From Arenicellales bacterium (lineage in GTDB: Bacteria > Pseudomonadota > Gammaproteobacteria > Arenicellales > JAJDZL01), in NCBI GenBank assembly GCA_958295885.1, contig OY282380.1, positions 3,647,070-3,711,069 of the forward strand: a DNA stretch of 64,000 nt. The letters run 5' to 3'. The notes below the pieces were generated by a model. It was not told the DNA's origin, searched no databases, and saw only the letters and a list, made by a program, of their open reading frames with translations. Positions 18,081 through 28,403 of this stretch are shown here, piece after piece. Position 1 is the stretch's first letter, and each line of letters opens with the position of its first letter. A program made the translations under genes and the position numbers.

Positions 18081-19073
18081 TCAGTCATTGAGAGAAATTG
18101 ATTCTCCGATCAGACGAACGGTATCAGCGGGAACCGACCCCATCACTGTGACTTGAAAATCCTCGATCACTTTGCCCCAGGCATTAACAGATCCCATTTG
18201 ACTTCTGCCTTCAAATTTAATGTTCGACGTTTCTTCACGCAGTTGTTGAATGAAAATCGAAACGTTCGCTATTCTATCTGAAAAAACGAGGTGTTCCTTA
18301 GGGTTCGTCCCTTGACTTAGGACATGTTTTGTTTTCGAAAATCCATCTGGCATCCAGCCAACATTCCAGTGAGAGTCATCGTCAAGCACTTTTGAATTAA
18401 CCATCTTGTCGAAGTTCCAAATGTAGTTGCTTCCAGAATATTTTGGTTTCAATTCATTCTCTGTGATCATTTCGTTGATTGAAATGTCGACGAACATGTA
18501 TCGATCCAACAACTTCAAATTTTGATCGAACAAGTCTGTGCGCAGCAGTAAACCGGATTCCCGGTCCAGCCAGAGTTCATATCCGTATCGATATCGGTCA
18601 CTCGCCTCCAATACGATTCGATTGGAAAGCCGGCCAGCGATTCGTTCTTCGCCGATGGTAGAAGCTCTATAGTAGTTTTCTAATCCCTGCAAAGATTCAG
18701 CATGCATCCCCGGAGTTCGAAAAAGGTGAGAATTCCCAAATTTAAAGTATCCTAATTTGTCTGCGTGAAAATAACACCATACGCCCTGATTCGTTTGAAT
18801 TATTTCTGACGTATCACCACTCAGAGTAACAATTTTTTCAACAATTTCACCGTCCATTGCAGAATGATAAATCTGCATCGTCTCGGTGTTTTCACCACTG
18901 CTGTAGAGAAAAGTTCCCTTATAGTTGATCATGCCAGCTGCGTTTGTCAGACTCATTAGGATATCGTAGACTGCATGCCCTGTCGCATGCGAGGCTGGCG
19001 CTGTTGCAAGGCAGAGTAGATATAGTGAGATAATGAAATATTTATTAATAAAATCAACCATTAATCTACTCAT
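18081..19073 (-). CDS. rseB: Sigma-E regulator RseB (MucB)
   Basis: About 330 residues from ATG 19073; a TTG at 19118 overlapping the rseA stop would add 15 residues. A signal peptide (FINKYFIISLYLLCLATAPASHA) leads to the large lipid-binding domain (YKGTFLYSSGENTETMQIYH) and the small C-terminal domain. RseB binds RseA in the periplasm and shields it from DegS. It is third in the rpoE-rseA-rseB operon. RseC and a DegP/MucD gene, often next, are missing. Confidence 0.9.
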   Translation of the reverse strand: MSRLMVDFINKYFIISLYLLCLATAPASHATGHAVYDILMSLTNAAGMINYKGTFLYSSGENTETMQIYHSAMDGEIVEKIVTLSGDTSEIIQTNQGVWCYFHADKLGYFKFGNSHLFRTPGMHAESLQGLENYYRASTIGEERIAGRLSNRIVLEASDRYRYGYELWLDRESGLLLRTDLFDQNLKLLDRYMFVDISINEMITENELKPKYSGSNYIWNFDKMVNSKVLDDDSHWNVGWMPDGFSKTKHVLSQGTNPKEHLVFSDRIANVSIFIQQLREETSNIKFEGRSQMGSVNAWGKVIEDFQVTVMGSVPADTVRLIGESISLND

Positions 19074-19114
19074 TTTAATAGAATACCTAAGTAAATTCGA
19101 TGGAGAGAGTTCTG

Positions 19115-19747
19115 TCAATAATCATAGTTGATAAGCATCACTCTGGATCCGAAATGCCTGCTCGAAGCGGGGCCGCGGCTGAATAAAGAGTGTTCCAGCA
19201 GCAATTTGTTTAAATTCATTTCTCTATCCAATGTAGCTGAAACATCTTTGAACTTCCAGCGTGTAGCCGCTGATTCATCAATCGCAGCAACGGCGTCGGT
19301 TTCAAATTGCTCGGCTGGCGTTGCACCCACCGTGGCAGCTTCATGGATAAAAGGGACTGGAGGGTTGGGGTCATAGGGGGAGTATTGAAAGGAAAAGCCG
19401 AAAATGAATCCTACTAATACAGCTACGCTGACACTAGCGGCCAGTCTAAAGCCTCCCTGTCCAAAACTTAAGCTTGTAAAACCGAAATTCCAGTTGGAAA
19501 AAAATCGTTCAGATCGCTTGGGTTTGTTTTCAATCGCCTGAAGATCATCCGTTTCGGTTTGAGTTGCATCAGCCATTACCGAATTGAAGTAAGAATTGGT
19601 GCACTCGCCGCGTGTCATGCTTCGCAGCAGGCAGTACATCTTCCACTCGCGCTGAAATTCTTCATCACTACACAAGCACTCAAGCAAAGGCTCAAGCTCC
19701 TCCGAACTAAGTTCACCATCATATAGTGCTGATAAATTTTCTTTCAT
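19115..19747 (-). CDS. rseA: Anti-sigma-E factor RseA
   Basis: 210 residues. The N-terminal cytoplasmic domain has the sigma-binding pattern (LSALYDGELSSEELEPLL and REWKMYCLLRSMTRGE). One membrane helix (VSVAVLVGFIFGFSF) is followed by a periplasmic tail that RseB would hold. It sits six bases after the rpoE stop, so stoichiometry is probably coupled. Confidence 0.9.
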   Translation of the reverse strand: MKENLSALYDGELSSEELEPLLECLCSDEEFQREWKMYCLLRSMTRGECTNSYFNSVMADATQTETDDLQAIENKPKRSERFFSNWNFGFTSLSFGQGGFRLAASVSVAVLVGFIFGFSFQYSPYDPNPPVPFIHEAATVGATPAEQFETDAVAAIDESAATRWKFKDVSATLDREMNLNKLLLEHSLFSRGPASSRHFGSRVMLINYDY

Positions 19748-19753
19748 GATACT

Positions 19754-20371
19754 CTATTTCTCATTTTCCATGCAATACCAATCCTTCGTTTTGTAAATCA
19801 AAATCTGACGTGCTCGATGAATTTGTGTTTTAACCGTCCCCAATCGAGTATTGGTCACTCTTGAAATTTCCAAGTAGGAAAGTTCATCGCGCTCACGAAG
19901 CAGATAGACTGTCTGTAATTTTAACGGCAGTTTCTTAACTTCCCGAGCAATAAAATTACGACATTCCTGTTGTTCGGCTAACGTTAAAGGATCTGATTCA
20001 TCCTTCATTAAATTATCAAAACTATAATCCTTCATGTCTGATGCATATAAGGTACTGCTATATTTCTTGTTTTTCATCGAGACATTTGTTGCGTGATTTC
20101 GAGTGATGCTATAGAGCCATGTCGAAAATTTGGCGTCGCCTCTAAAATTAGGCAGACCATTCCAAGCCTTGATCATCGTCTCCTGAATCACGTCTTCGAT
20201 TTCGTGATCTCGAATATTCAAATTGCTTCTACTCATTTTAGTGACTAAAGCAAATAGTGCCGACCGATGTTTCTCGAACAGGATTTTGAATGCAGCTTCA
20301 CTGCCTCGCCTCGCTTGGTCAACGAGCAACTGCTCGCTGGTATCTTTGGGAATTAATTTTGGTTCCCCCAT
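19754..20371 (-). CDS. rpoE: RNA polymerase sigma-E factor
   Basis: 205 residues of an extracytoplasmic-function sigma factor. Region 2 has DVIQETMIKAWNGLPNFRGDAKFSTWLYSITRNHA and region 4 has LPLKLQTVYLLRERDELSYLEIS followed by TRLGTVKTQIHRARQIL, the -35-recognition helix. It controls the envelope-stress response and is held by RseA. A matching sigma-E promoter lies directly upstream, so it is probably autoregulated. nadB is divergent across a long gap. Confidence 0.94.
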   Translation of the reverse strand: MGEPKLIPKDTSEQLLVDQARRGSEAAFKILFEKHRSALFALVTKMSRSNLNIRDHEIEDVIQETMIKAWNGLPNFRGDAKFSTWLYSITRNHATNVSMKNKKYSSTLYASDMKDYSFDNLMKDESDPLTLAEQQECRNFIAREVKKLPLKLQTVYLLRERDELSYLEISRVTNTRLGTVKTQIHRARQILIYKTKDWYCMENEK

Positions 20372-20402
20372 TATTTGCTCGCCAACTCAAGCTTGCTTAT
20401 AG

Positions 20403-20430
20403 TATTGACAACTTCCGTATGAGAAAGTTC
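20403..20430 (-). promoter_or_regulatory. Sigma-E promoter of rpoE
   Basis: On the minus strand GAACTT (20430-20425) and TCAATA (20408-20403) are separated by 16 bases. This fits the known sigma-E consensus GGAACTT - 15-16 - TCAAA/TCTGA. The +1 would lie about 25 bases before the rpoE ATG. Position and match support autoregulation; experimental proof is not available here. Confidence 0.7.
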
Positions 20431-21852
20431 AATTGTTTTGATGAAATAATGCAAATTCACGAAATTGACTGAAATAAATACAATCTAAGGATGGACAGAT
20501 CAAAAAATGAATGTTCCATGCGATAAACATAAGCAATCAACGCGCTGGATTCAACCAAGATTGTAGAACGGTTGTGCCTTCTGTGTGGAAGTTTCTAATT
20601 CTAGAACTGTTTTATTTTCCCGCACAGAGGCCTCCGAACTCCGATTGACAAAGACACAATGCAACCATCGTTGATTGTACCCGGCTTCCAATGTTTAACG
20701 AATTTGGCTTGCATCCACTTGAACGTCACTCCCTGCTCATCCGCTTGAACAACTCACTCTTGAACGTCCCAAACCATGACATGCTTGGCGCATTTTATTT
20801 CTACCTCTTATAAATTCCGTCAATTGCGACGTATCGCGTTGTCTACGATAGACCTCAAATCAAGACTATGTGTACTGCACTGCCTGACCAGAATGATGTA
20901 CTGCAATCAACTTCAATAGAGAGTGTGAAAAATTTCATCTTTTGCCTTGAATCGATCATTGATTTAGAGTTTTACAGTTGCAAAGAAACTGCGCAGTGTT
21001 ATGATGACGCCGACACCGAGGAAATCTTCAATCAACGTTTTTTTGAGTCAAGACAATTCCGTTTTCTAAATCAAGCACATTATAGGAATTAGTCTCTGAG
21101 TGGAATAAATTCACTTCTCGGACTGAATGTTTCACTTTCACCGTACCTCAACACTTGGGAAGCAGCAAAACCTGTGACTGTAACCCTGACGGACCTTCAA
21201 TCTGCCGTTAAATTTGAAGTAGTGGACTTGTCCCAACATTGACAAAACAACAAAAATTTATGCAATTCAATTTGTCTGACAATAGTGAACCTGAAAATGA
21301 ACCACGCCATTACAAAATTATAAATTGGTGCGGTCGGCTGAGCTGCGCCGTCAATGGCGGCGCAAGACTATTCGTTTATCCGGTTGGTCATACTCAAATG
21401 CTGGAAACACGCCTGAACAAGGGCTCACACAATGTGCATATGTATACAGTCCGTAGCGCAAACGTTTCAATCACTGGCTAAATCCGCATCAATATCAGGC
21501 ATTGTCCGGCACTGAAATCGGATAGACGAATGGTCCTGTCCATGACCTAAAAGTGGGCGAATATCAAATTGCTAAGATGTACAATTGAACTGACGCACCG
21601 AACACGCTTTTGCGTGGGTGCGGCAGATACAGTCCTTACAACTGATAATGGAAGCAGAATTAAATTCGCTTAAAGTTCCAGATGCTTGATGAAGAGGCAG
21701 TCAGTGCTTTTCTTCAGACATGAGGCATAGATGAAACGAAATCAGTGTTATGCTGATAGTGTTGGATTTCCTGCCTGAGTCAGGAGTGAATCTTGTTCCT
21801 GTTGAATTCAACATCTTGAGCCTCCGTCAACTTCAACACGCCCTGCTCTTTT
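20431..21852. other. 1.4-kb gap between rpoE and nadB with eroded sequence
   Basis: No intact gene. Short plus-strand frames at 20868-21092 and 21239-21481 lack ribosome-binding sites and known domains. Some stretches look like eroded protein code, with stops every 60-80 codons. The nadB promoter should be in the last 200 bases, but I cannot identify it. Confidence 0.45.
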
Positions 21853-21873
21853 ATTCTTAATACGGCTGAACTT

Positions 21874-23466
21874 TTGATTCTCGGAAGCGGTTTGGCCGGT
21901 CTCGCGACTGCCCTGAAGGCCGCAAATTCTGGAATTCACGTCATTATCCTCACAAAGGAAAATCTGAAAGAGAGTTCCAGCTACTATGCTCAGGGTGGAA
22001 TTGCCGCAGTCTGGGGACTCGATGATTCCTTTGCGTCCCACATTCACGATACCTTGCATGCAGGAGCAGGATTGTGTAATCATTCAGCTGTTGAATTCAT
22101 CGTAAATCGCGGTCCAGCTGCCATACGTTGGCTCATCGACAGTGGTGTGATGTTCAGTCGTCGCAGCAACCAAACCAAATATCCAGGTGAATTTGACTTG
22201 ACAAAGGAAGGTGGCCATACCCGTCGACGAGTCATTCACGCGGAAGATGCCACAGGACGAAAAGTTGAAACAACCCTGGAATCGATGATCCGCGATCACC
22301 AGAACATTTCAATTTACGAAAGAATTATTGCAATAGAGCTGATAACGGAACACAAAAATCATCCGCCTCAGAAGAACCGATGTATCGGCGTGCACGCTCT
22401 CGATATTGACTCTGACGAAGTGAAAACCTTTGTTGCCAACGCAGTCGTACTGGCTACCGGGGGTGCATCAAAAACTTATTTATACACAAGCAATCCGGAC
22501 ACTTCAACTGGCGACGGAATGGCCATGGCGTGGCGGGCAGGATGCAGTATTTCCAATATGGAATTCGTTCAGTTTCATCCGACCTGTCTTTATCACCCAC
22601 ATGCGAAATCATTCCTGATTTCTGAAGCTGTTCGAGGTGAAGGCGGGAAACTGATTCTGCCGGATTCCAGCCCATTCATGCACAAATATGACAGTCGGCA
22701 AGAACTTGCGTCACGCGATATCGTCGCTCGAGCTATCGATCATGAAATGAAAGTGGGCGGTTATGACTGCGTCTTCTTGGATATCACTATGAAGCCGGAA
22801 CAATATTTGAAGAGACGGTTTCCAAACATTTATGCAAAGTGTCTTGAATTCGGCATTGACATGACAAAAGAGCCAGTACCAGTAGTCCCAGCAGCACACT
22901 ACACCTGTGGAGGAGTTCGCGTAGACCATCATGGCCGAACCGATCTGCCAGGTCTTTATTGCATAGGTGAAAGTGCCTGTACGGGATTGCATGGAGCCAA
23001 CCGTCTTGCCAGTAATTCTTTGCTTGAATGCGTTGTGTTGGCTCATTCTGCGTTCGAAGATATCCGTCACAATCTCGATTCTACGATGCCCGATGCGAAT
23101 CATATTCCGCTTTGGGACGAAAGCCAGGTAACCGACCCGGATGAAATGATTGTGGTCGCTCACAATTGGGATGAACTAAGAAGACTGATGTGGAACTACG
23201 TCGGTATCGTTCGTAGCCAGAAACGATTAAAACGCGCTCTAAGAAGAGTTGAAGTACTAACTGAAGAGGTCCAAGATTTCTACAGTCAGTTCAAAGTAAA
23301 CCGAGATTTGGTCGAGCTTCGAAACCTAGTGCAGGTATCGGAACTCATCGTTCGCTGCTCTTTATTGCGAAAAGAAAGCCGAGGACTGCACTATCTTATT
23401 GATTACCCTGCTTCGAATCCAGACATGGCGCACGACACGGTACTCGTTCCCGATTTCAGAAACTGA
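21874..23466 (+). CDS. nadB: L-aspartate oxidase NadB
   Basis: About 530 residues. NadB converts L-aspartate to iminoaspartate for NAD synthesis using FAD. Evidence: GSGLAGL dinucleotide motif at the N-terminus, SSYYAQGGIAAVW, the active-site HPTCLYHP and RGEGGKL region, and VPVVPAAHYTCGGV near the C-terminal substrate site. The start is a problem: TTG 21874 begins inside the first beta strand (LLILGSG), and no ATG or GTG lies between it and the in-frame stop at 21817. An ATT at 21853 would restore a full strand. The divergent neighbour rpoE is the same as in E. coli. Confidence 0.93.
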   Translation: MILGSGLAGLATALKAANSGIHVIILTKENLKESSSYYAQGGIAAVWGLDDSFASHIHDTLHAGAGLCNHSAVEFIVNRGPAAIRWLIDSGVMFSRRSNQTKYPGEFDLTKEGGHTRRRVIHAEDATGRKVETTLESMIRDHQNISIYERIIAIELITEHKNHPPQKNRCIGVHALDIDSDEVKTFVANAVVLATGGASKTYLYTSNPDTSTGDGMAMAWRAGCSISNMEFVQFHPTCLYHPHAKSFLISEAVRGEGGKLILPDSSPFMHKYDSRQELASRDIVARAIDHEMKVGGYDCVFLDITMKPEQYLKRRFPNIYAKCLEFGIDMTKEPVPVVPAAHYTCGGVRVDHHGRTDLPGLYCIGESACTGLHGANRLASNSLLECVVLAHSAFEDIRHNLDSTMPDANHIPLWDESQVTDPDEMIVVAHNWDELRRLMWNYVGIVRSQKRLKRALRRVEVLTEEVQDFYSQFKVNRDLVELRNLVQVSELIVRCSLLRKESRGLHYLIDYPASNPDMAHDTVLVPDFRN

Positions 23467-23480
23467 TTTTCACTCTCGAA

Positions 23481-25133
23481 TCAATACGACGGATACCACA
23501 TTTTGGTGTCGATCATCTGTTCGACATCGCTGATGACTTCCTTATCATTGAGGCCTTGTTCTACTGCAATTTTTGCCACCGCAATCGCAATTTCCCGACT
23601 CAGTTGACGCACGGATGTCAAAGGTGGAAGCAATGATGTGCCAAGCTTGTCCACGTTGGGCTGGGCGCATCCCACTACATGAGAAACCGCAGCTAACATT
23701 TCATTGGTCACTCGGCGCGCCTTTACAGCACTCAAGCCAAGCCCTAGCCCCGGGAATGCATACGCGTTGTTGCATTGGGCGATTTCATAGGTAGTTCCGT
23801 TGTATTGTTCTGACCCAAATGGACTGCCCGTCGCCACTACTGCTCTGCCGTCACTCCATTTGAGTAAATCGCTCGGCAACGCCTCTGCCTGTGAGGTTGG
23901 GTTTGAAAGCGGAAAAATACATGGTCGTTCAGAATGCCGCGACATTTCCCGGACGATCTGTTCCGTGAAAAAACCTCCTTGTCCGCTCACGCCAATCAAA
24001 ACGTTTGGCCGCGCCTGTCGAACCGTGTTTAACAACTGATAATCGCCATTCCAGTCGGTCAGCTCCTTCTCATCGCGGGCAAAGGGTTGCTGTGAAGAGC
24101 GGATTATTGTTGAACCGTTATGAATCAAACCTTTACTGTTTAACACGTAAATTCGCTTGAAGGCAGACTCTCTTTCCAAGCCTGCATCCATCATCGCAGA
24201 AACCAGACTGTTTGCAATTCCAGTACCGGCTGCACCTGCGCCAACGATCACGGATTTCGAATCGATCAGTCTGTTTCCTGTGGCTCTGCATGCTGCAATC
24301 AGGCATCCGAGCGTGACTGCCGCGGTTCCCTGAATGTCATCGTTAAAACAGCAAAACCGATCTATGTATTTGTCCAGCAAGCGCTGTGAGTTTGCAGAGC
24401 CAAAATCTTCAAACTGAATTACCGCGTGCGGCCAGCGTTTGTGAATTGAAATGAGTGCTGTTTCAACAAATTCATCGTATTCCTTCTGGTCTAATCTCTT
24501 GTGCCGCCATCCCACATAAACACTGTCATTCAACAGCACCTTGTTGTTGGTGCCAACGTCTAATGCAACGGGCAAGGCCACTTCCGGATCAATGCCCCCC
24601 AATGCAGAATACAAGCTCAGCTTGCCAATTGGAATGCCCATGCCCCCTACCCCCTGATCTCCAATTCCCAGGATCGCCTCTCCATCCGTTACGACGACCA
24701 CTTCGATGTTTTCGTTGGGAACATTGGAAATAATGGCGTCAATGCTCTCTCGTTCGGGATAATTTAGAAATAATCCTTGCGGTTTTCGGTAAATTTCTGA
24801 GAAGTATTTACAGGCATCACCTACAGTTGGAGTGTAAATGATCGGAAGCATTTCCGATGAATGATCAATAATTAACTGGAAAAACAGCACTTCATCAACA
24901 TTCTGCAGCTGACGCAGGTATATGTGCCGTTCTAACGCTGTATTTTTTTGAGCGTACGCCTGATATGCTCGCTGTACTTGATCATCCAAGGTTTCAACCC
25001 CATATGGGAGAAGCCCCAGCAATCCCTTTTTCACCCTTTCTTCGCGTGAAAACGCAAGACCTTTATTGATCCGCGGCAGCTCCAGAAGGAGTCGACCGCG
25101 TTGTAATTCTTCAGGAACAGAGTGTGTTGGCAT
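23481..25133 (-). CDS. NAD-dependent malic enzyme
   Basis: 550 residues, the length of MaeA/SfcA-type oxaloacetate-decarboxylating enzymes. Conserved: LPIIYTPTVGDACKYFS, VVVVTDGEAILGIGDQGVGGMGIPIGK, the metal site FEDFGSANSQRLL with FNDDIQGTAAV, and the nucleotide-binding GAGAAGTGIA. It converts malate to pyruvate and CO2, linking the TCA cycle to acetyl-CoA supply. It follows sdhE by 21 bases on the same strand, so it is probably co-transcribed with succinate dehydrogenase. Its 3' end nearly abuts convergent nadB. Confidence 0.94.
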   Translation of the reverse strand: MPTHSVPEELQRGRLLLELPRINKGLAFSREERVKKGLLGLLPYGVETLDDQVQRAYQAYAQKNTALERHIYLRQLQNVDEVLFFQLIIDHSSEMLPIIYTPTVGDACKYFSEIYRKPQGLFLNYPERESIDAIISNVPNENIEVVVVTDGEAILGIGDQGVGGMGIPIGKLSLYSALGGIDPEVALPVALDVGTNNKVLLNDSVYVGWRHKRLDQKEYDEFVETALISIHKRWPHAVIQFEDFGSANSQRLLDKYIDRFCCFNDDIQGTAAVTLGCLIAACRATGNRLIDSKSVIVGAGAAGTGIANSLVSAMMDAGLERESAFKRIYVLNSKGLIHNGSTIIRSSQQPFARDEKELTDWNGDYQLLNTVRQARPNVLIGVSGQGGFFTEQIVREMSRHSERPCIFPLSNPTSQAEALPSDLLKWSDGRAVVATGSPFGSEQYNGTTYEIAQCNNAYAFPGLGLGLSAVKARRVTNEMLAAVSHVVGCAQPNVDKLGTSLLPPLTSVRQLSREIAIAVAKIAVEQGLNDKEVISDVEQMIDTKMWYPSY

Positions 25134-25154
25134 GATTTCCGTATTTTATTGAAC

Positions 25155-25418
25155 TTAAGCAGCAAACGCTCGAATTTTCTGTACCAGCAAGCTGAATTTC
25201 CTGTCTGGGACGGCTGCTCCGTAGACCAACCAATCATTCAAGTCGGGATTGCTATGCTCTAGGAGTGCTTGGAGCGTCAGTTGTTCCGTGCGAGTCAATG
25301 AGTCAAAACAGGAGTCGATATAGCGAATTAGCAATATCTCCAACTCGCGGGTACCTTGTCTGCAGCGCCAGACGAGTCGATTTTTCTCTATTCGAGCATC
25401 TTTTGAACATGCGCTCAT
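25155..25418 (-). CDS. sdhE: Succinate dehydrogenase flavinylation factor SdhE
   Basis: 87 residues, the small five-helix family (SDHAF2/YgfY) that promotes covalent FAD attachment to SdhA. The expected segment WACRRGMRELD reads [11 protein letters not shown], so in the RGxxE motif the glycine and glutamate are kept but the arginine is glutamine. [13 protein letters not shown] matches the family's DPDLFNWL motif. The ATG overlaps the sdhB stop (ATGA at 25418-25415). Confidence 0.88.
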   Translation of the reverse strand: MSACSKDARIEKNRLVWRCRQGTRELEILLIRYIDSCFDSLTRTEQLTLQALLEHSNPDLNDWLVYGAAVPDRKFSLLVQKIRAFAA

Positions 25419-26194
25419 GTTCGCATGGCAATTAATTTTTTAATTTCTGCAATCGCTTTTGCGGGATTGAGATGCTTCGGACATGTATTCGTGCAATTCA
25501 TGATGGTATGGCAGCGATAGAGTCTGAATGGATCTTCCAGTTCATCCAGACGTTCTCCTGTGGCTTCATCACGACTGTCTGCAATCCAGCGATACGCCTG
25601 CAGCAGTATTGCCGGACCGAGATAACGATCACTATTCCACCAATAGCTTGGACAACTGGTTGAACAGCATGCGCAGAGTATGCATTCGTACAATCCGTCC
25701 AGTTCAGCCCGCTCGTTGACCGACTGCAGATTTTCGTGACTGGAAGACGGTGGTGATTGTTTCTGCAGCCAAGGTTTGATCGATGCGTATTGTGCATAGA
25801 AATGTGTCAGATCCGGAACCAGATCTTTAACCACAGGTAAATGAGGCAAAGGATAAATTTTGACTGTTGACTTAATCTCACTAAGGGGCTTGATGCACGC
25901 CAATGTATTCGTGCCGTCTATATTCATTGCACAGGACCCGCAAATTCCTTCTCGGCAAGAACGTCGGAAAGTAAGCGTGGCATCAACATCGTTTTTGATC
26001 TTGATAAGCGCATCCAAAACCATGAAACCGCAATCATCTCGATTTAGTTCATAAGTATCGAGCCGGGGAGATTTATTGTCTTCAGGATTCCAGCGATAAA
26101 TATGGAACTGCGTTACATGGTTCGCTGACTGTTTTAAAGGAAAATTATTTCCTTTGCGAATTCTTGAATTTTTTGGGAGTCGAATTTTTGCCAC
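25415..26194 (-). CDS. sdhB: Succinate dehydrogenase iron-sulfur subunit
   Basis: 259 residues from GTG. The N-terminal ferredoxin domain has [15 protein letters not shown] and a later LAC (2Fe-2S). The C-terminal part has [12 protein letters not shown] and [17 protein letters not shown] for the 4Fe-4S and 3Fe-4S clusters. It relays electrons from SdhA to quinone. It follows sdhA by 24 bases and overlaps sdhE. Confidence 0.96.
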   Translation of the reverse strand: MAKIRLPKNSRIRKGNNFPLKQSANHVTQFHIYRWNPEDNKSPRLDTYELNRDDCGFMVLDALIKIKNDVDATLTFRRSCREGICGSCAMNIDGTNTLACIKPLSEIKSTVKIYPLPHLPVVKDLVPDLTHFYAQYASIKPWLQKQSPPSSSHENLQSVNERAELDGLYECILCACCSTSCPSYWWNSDRYLGPAILLQAYRWIADSRDEATGERLDELEDPFRLYRCHTIMNCTNTCPKHLNPAKAIAEIKKLIAMRT

Positions 26195-26218
26195 GATTAG
26201 CTCGCCTTCAGCTTAGTC

Positions 26219-28009
26219 TCAATATACTCTTGCTCTAGGACTCACTAGATCGACGTCCTCTGTAAGCGTGTAGAGATGCACCGGCCGATAATCGATTTCT
26301 ACATCTCCTGTCTGGTTCAGCCACGAAAGCGTATGCTTCATCCAGTTGTCGTCATCGCGCTCTGTGTAATCTTCGCGGGCATGCGCGCCTCTGCTCTCTT
26401 TCCGATTCGCCGCTGAATATATCGTCGTCAGGGCTTGTCGAAGAAGGTTGTCCAGTTCCAGTGTTTCAACCAAATCCGTATTCCAGATCATTGAACGGTC
26501 CGTAACGCTGATGTCCTGCAAGCTATTCCAGACTTCAACGATTTTCTGACAGCCTTCCTGCAGTAACTCTTCCGTTCGAAATACCGCGCAGTGCTGCTGC
26601 ATGAGTTTTTGCATGTTCAATCGAATATGCGCTGTTCTCGTTGATCCACTTGCGTACCGATACCGATCAAAATGAGTGATTGCCCTTTCTTCAATATTTC
26701 TTGGAAGCGATCGTCTGCCTTCTTTCCTTTTAATGATCTGTTTTGCCCGAACCGCGGCAGACCGACCGAATACAACCAAATCCAGCAACGAGTTCGAGCC
26801 CAATCGATTTGCTCCGTGCACTGATACGCAACCGGTTTCACCAATCGCCATAAGACCCGGAATGACATAGTCATTGTCACCGCTTTTCTTAGTGACGACT
26901 TCGGCGCGATGATTCGTCGGAATCCCGCCCATGTTATAGTGCACCGTAGGCAATACGGGAATCGGTTCTTTCGTGGAATCCACTCCAGCAAAAATTCGGG
27001 CGGTTTCTGTAATTCCAGGCAATCTCTCCTGAATCACTTCCGGGCCAAGGTGTTCCAGGTGGAGATGAATGTGATCGCTTTCCGAACCTACGCCTCTCCC
27101 AGCGTTGATCTCCATGGTCATCGAGCGACTGACAACATCCCTCGAAGCAAGATCTTTTGCATTGGGTGCGTAGCGTTCCATGAACCGTTCTCCCTCGGAA
27201 TTCGTCAGATAACCTCCTTCGCCGCGCGCCCCTTCGGTGATCAAACAGCCAGAGCCATAAATTCCAGTTGGATGAAACTGAACGAACTCCATATCCTGCA
27301 AAGGCAATCCAGCTCGCAAAGCCATTGAATTTCCATCGCCTGTGCAGGTGTGGGCAGAAGTGCACGAAAAATAAGCTCTTCCATATCCTCCGGTCGCCAA
27401 GATAACGATCTTCGACTGAAATCGATGAAGCGTGCCGTCTTCCAGACACCATGCCAGAATGCCCCTGCACTCACCGTCATGCATCAGGAGATCCAAGGCG
27501 AAGTATTCCAAATAAAACTCCGCTTGATGTTTTAAAGCTTGCTGGTACAACGTATGAAGAATTGCATGTCCAGTACGGTCGGCAGCGGCACAGGTCCTCA
27601 TTGCCTGTCCTTCTCCAAAATGAGTTGTCATGCCTCCAAAAGCCCGTTGATAGATGCGTCCGTCATCCGTTCGTGAAAATGGAACACCATAGTGTTCCAA
27701 TTCCACAACGGCATCCGGCGCTTCACGACACATATATTCGATCGCGTCCTGGTCCCCGAGCCAATCCGATCCTTTGACAGTGTCGTACATGTGCCAACGC
27801 CAGTCATCCACTCCCATGTTTCCCAGCGCTGCGCTGATTCCACCCTGAGCTGCCACGGTGTGACTTCGCGTAGGAAATACCTTTGTGATGCAGGCGGTAG
27901 ATAAATTTTCGAAGGCGGCGCCGAAAGTTGCGCGCAGCCCAGCACCACCTGCCCCAACCACGACTACGTCATAGTTATGGTCAATAATTCTGTAAGAGCT
28001 CAGAGCCAT
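26219..28009 (-). CDS. sdhA: Succinate dehydrogenase flavoprotein subunit
   Basis: 596 residues. GAGGAGLR binds the ADP part of [13 protein letters not shown] carries the histidine that bonds covalently to FAD. Active-site segments are [12 protein letters not shown] and [11 protein letters not shown], and the C-terminal [16 protein letters not shown] is canonical. It oxidises succinate to fumarate at the cytoplasmic face of the membrane. Tight spacing with sdhD (8 bases) and sdhB marks one operon. Confidence 0.97.
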   Translation of the reverse strand: MALSSYRIIDHNYDVVVVGAGGAGLRATFGAAFENLSTACITKVFPTRSHTVAAQGGISAALGNMGVDDWRWHMYDTVKGSDWLGDQDAIEYMCREAPDAVVELEHYGVPFSRTDDGRIYQRAFGGMTTHFGEGQAMRTCAAADRTGHAILHTLYQQALKHQAEFYLEYFALDLLMHDGECRGILAWCLEDGTLHRFQSKIVILATGGYGRAYFSCTSAHTCTGDGNSMALRAGLPLQDMEFVQFHPTGIYGSGCLITEGARGEGGYLTNSEGERFMERYAPNAKDLASRDVVSRSMTMEINAGRGVGSESDHIHLHLEHLGPEVIQERLPGITETARIFAGVDSTKEPIPVLPTVHYNMGGIPTNHRAEVVTKKSGDNDYVIPGLMAIGETGCVSVHGANRLGSNSLLDLVVFGRSAAVRAKQIIKRKEGRRSLPRNIEERAITHFDRYRYASGSTRTAHIRLNMQKLMQQHCAVFRTEELLQEGCQKIVEVWNSLQDISVTDRSMIWNTDLVETLELDNLLRQALTTIYSAANRKESRGAHAREDYTERDDDNWMKHTLSWLNQTGDVEIDYRPVHLYTLTEDVDLVSPRARVY

Positions 28010-28016
28010 CGTGTGT

Positions 28017-28400
28017 CTATGTCAGAGCGATGCGTAAAATTGAAATGATGGAAAAAATGACAAGAACTGCCGACAAAAATTTCGTCACCAGCACTAGCAG
28101 CAGTTTCATTGCTTCGTGGTGCACATAGTCTTCCAGCACAACCTGAATTCCCAGTTGAGCGTGATAGAAGAGAGAGACGACAAATGCGATTAAAAATGTA
28201 GAAACAATGGGGGAGGTAATCCACACGTAAACAGCGACCTGACATTCTCCCGTAAATGAAAAAGCAACTGAAAACACGAACCAGATGGACAAAGGAACGA
28301 GCGCTACTGCGGTGAGTCTCTGCCACCACCAATGCATAGAACCCTCTTTTGCCGACCCTAGTCCAATTACGCGAGCGAGCGGTGAACGGTAATTCATCAT
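28017..28400 (-). CDS. sdhD: Succinate dehydrogenase membrane anchor subunit SdhD
   Basis: 127 residues with three membrane helices. [20 protein letters not shown] is the quinone-site signature; [17 protein letters not shown] carries the haem b histidine. It anchors SdhAB with SdhC and forms half of the quinone and haem sites. It starts three bases after the sdhC stop. Confidence 0.93.
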   Translation of the reverse strand: MMNYRSPLARVIGLGSAKEGSMHWWWQRLTAVALVPLSIWFVFSVAFSFTGECQVAVYVWITSPIVSTFLIAFVVSLFYHAQLGIQVVLEDYVHHEAMKLLLVLVTKFLSAVLVIFSIISILRIALT

Positions 28401-28403
28401 TAC

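Noticed and set aside
22711..23163. A 150-codon minus frame inside nadB.
   Set aside because: Shadow of the conserved NadB C-terminal region.
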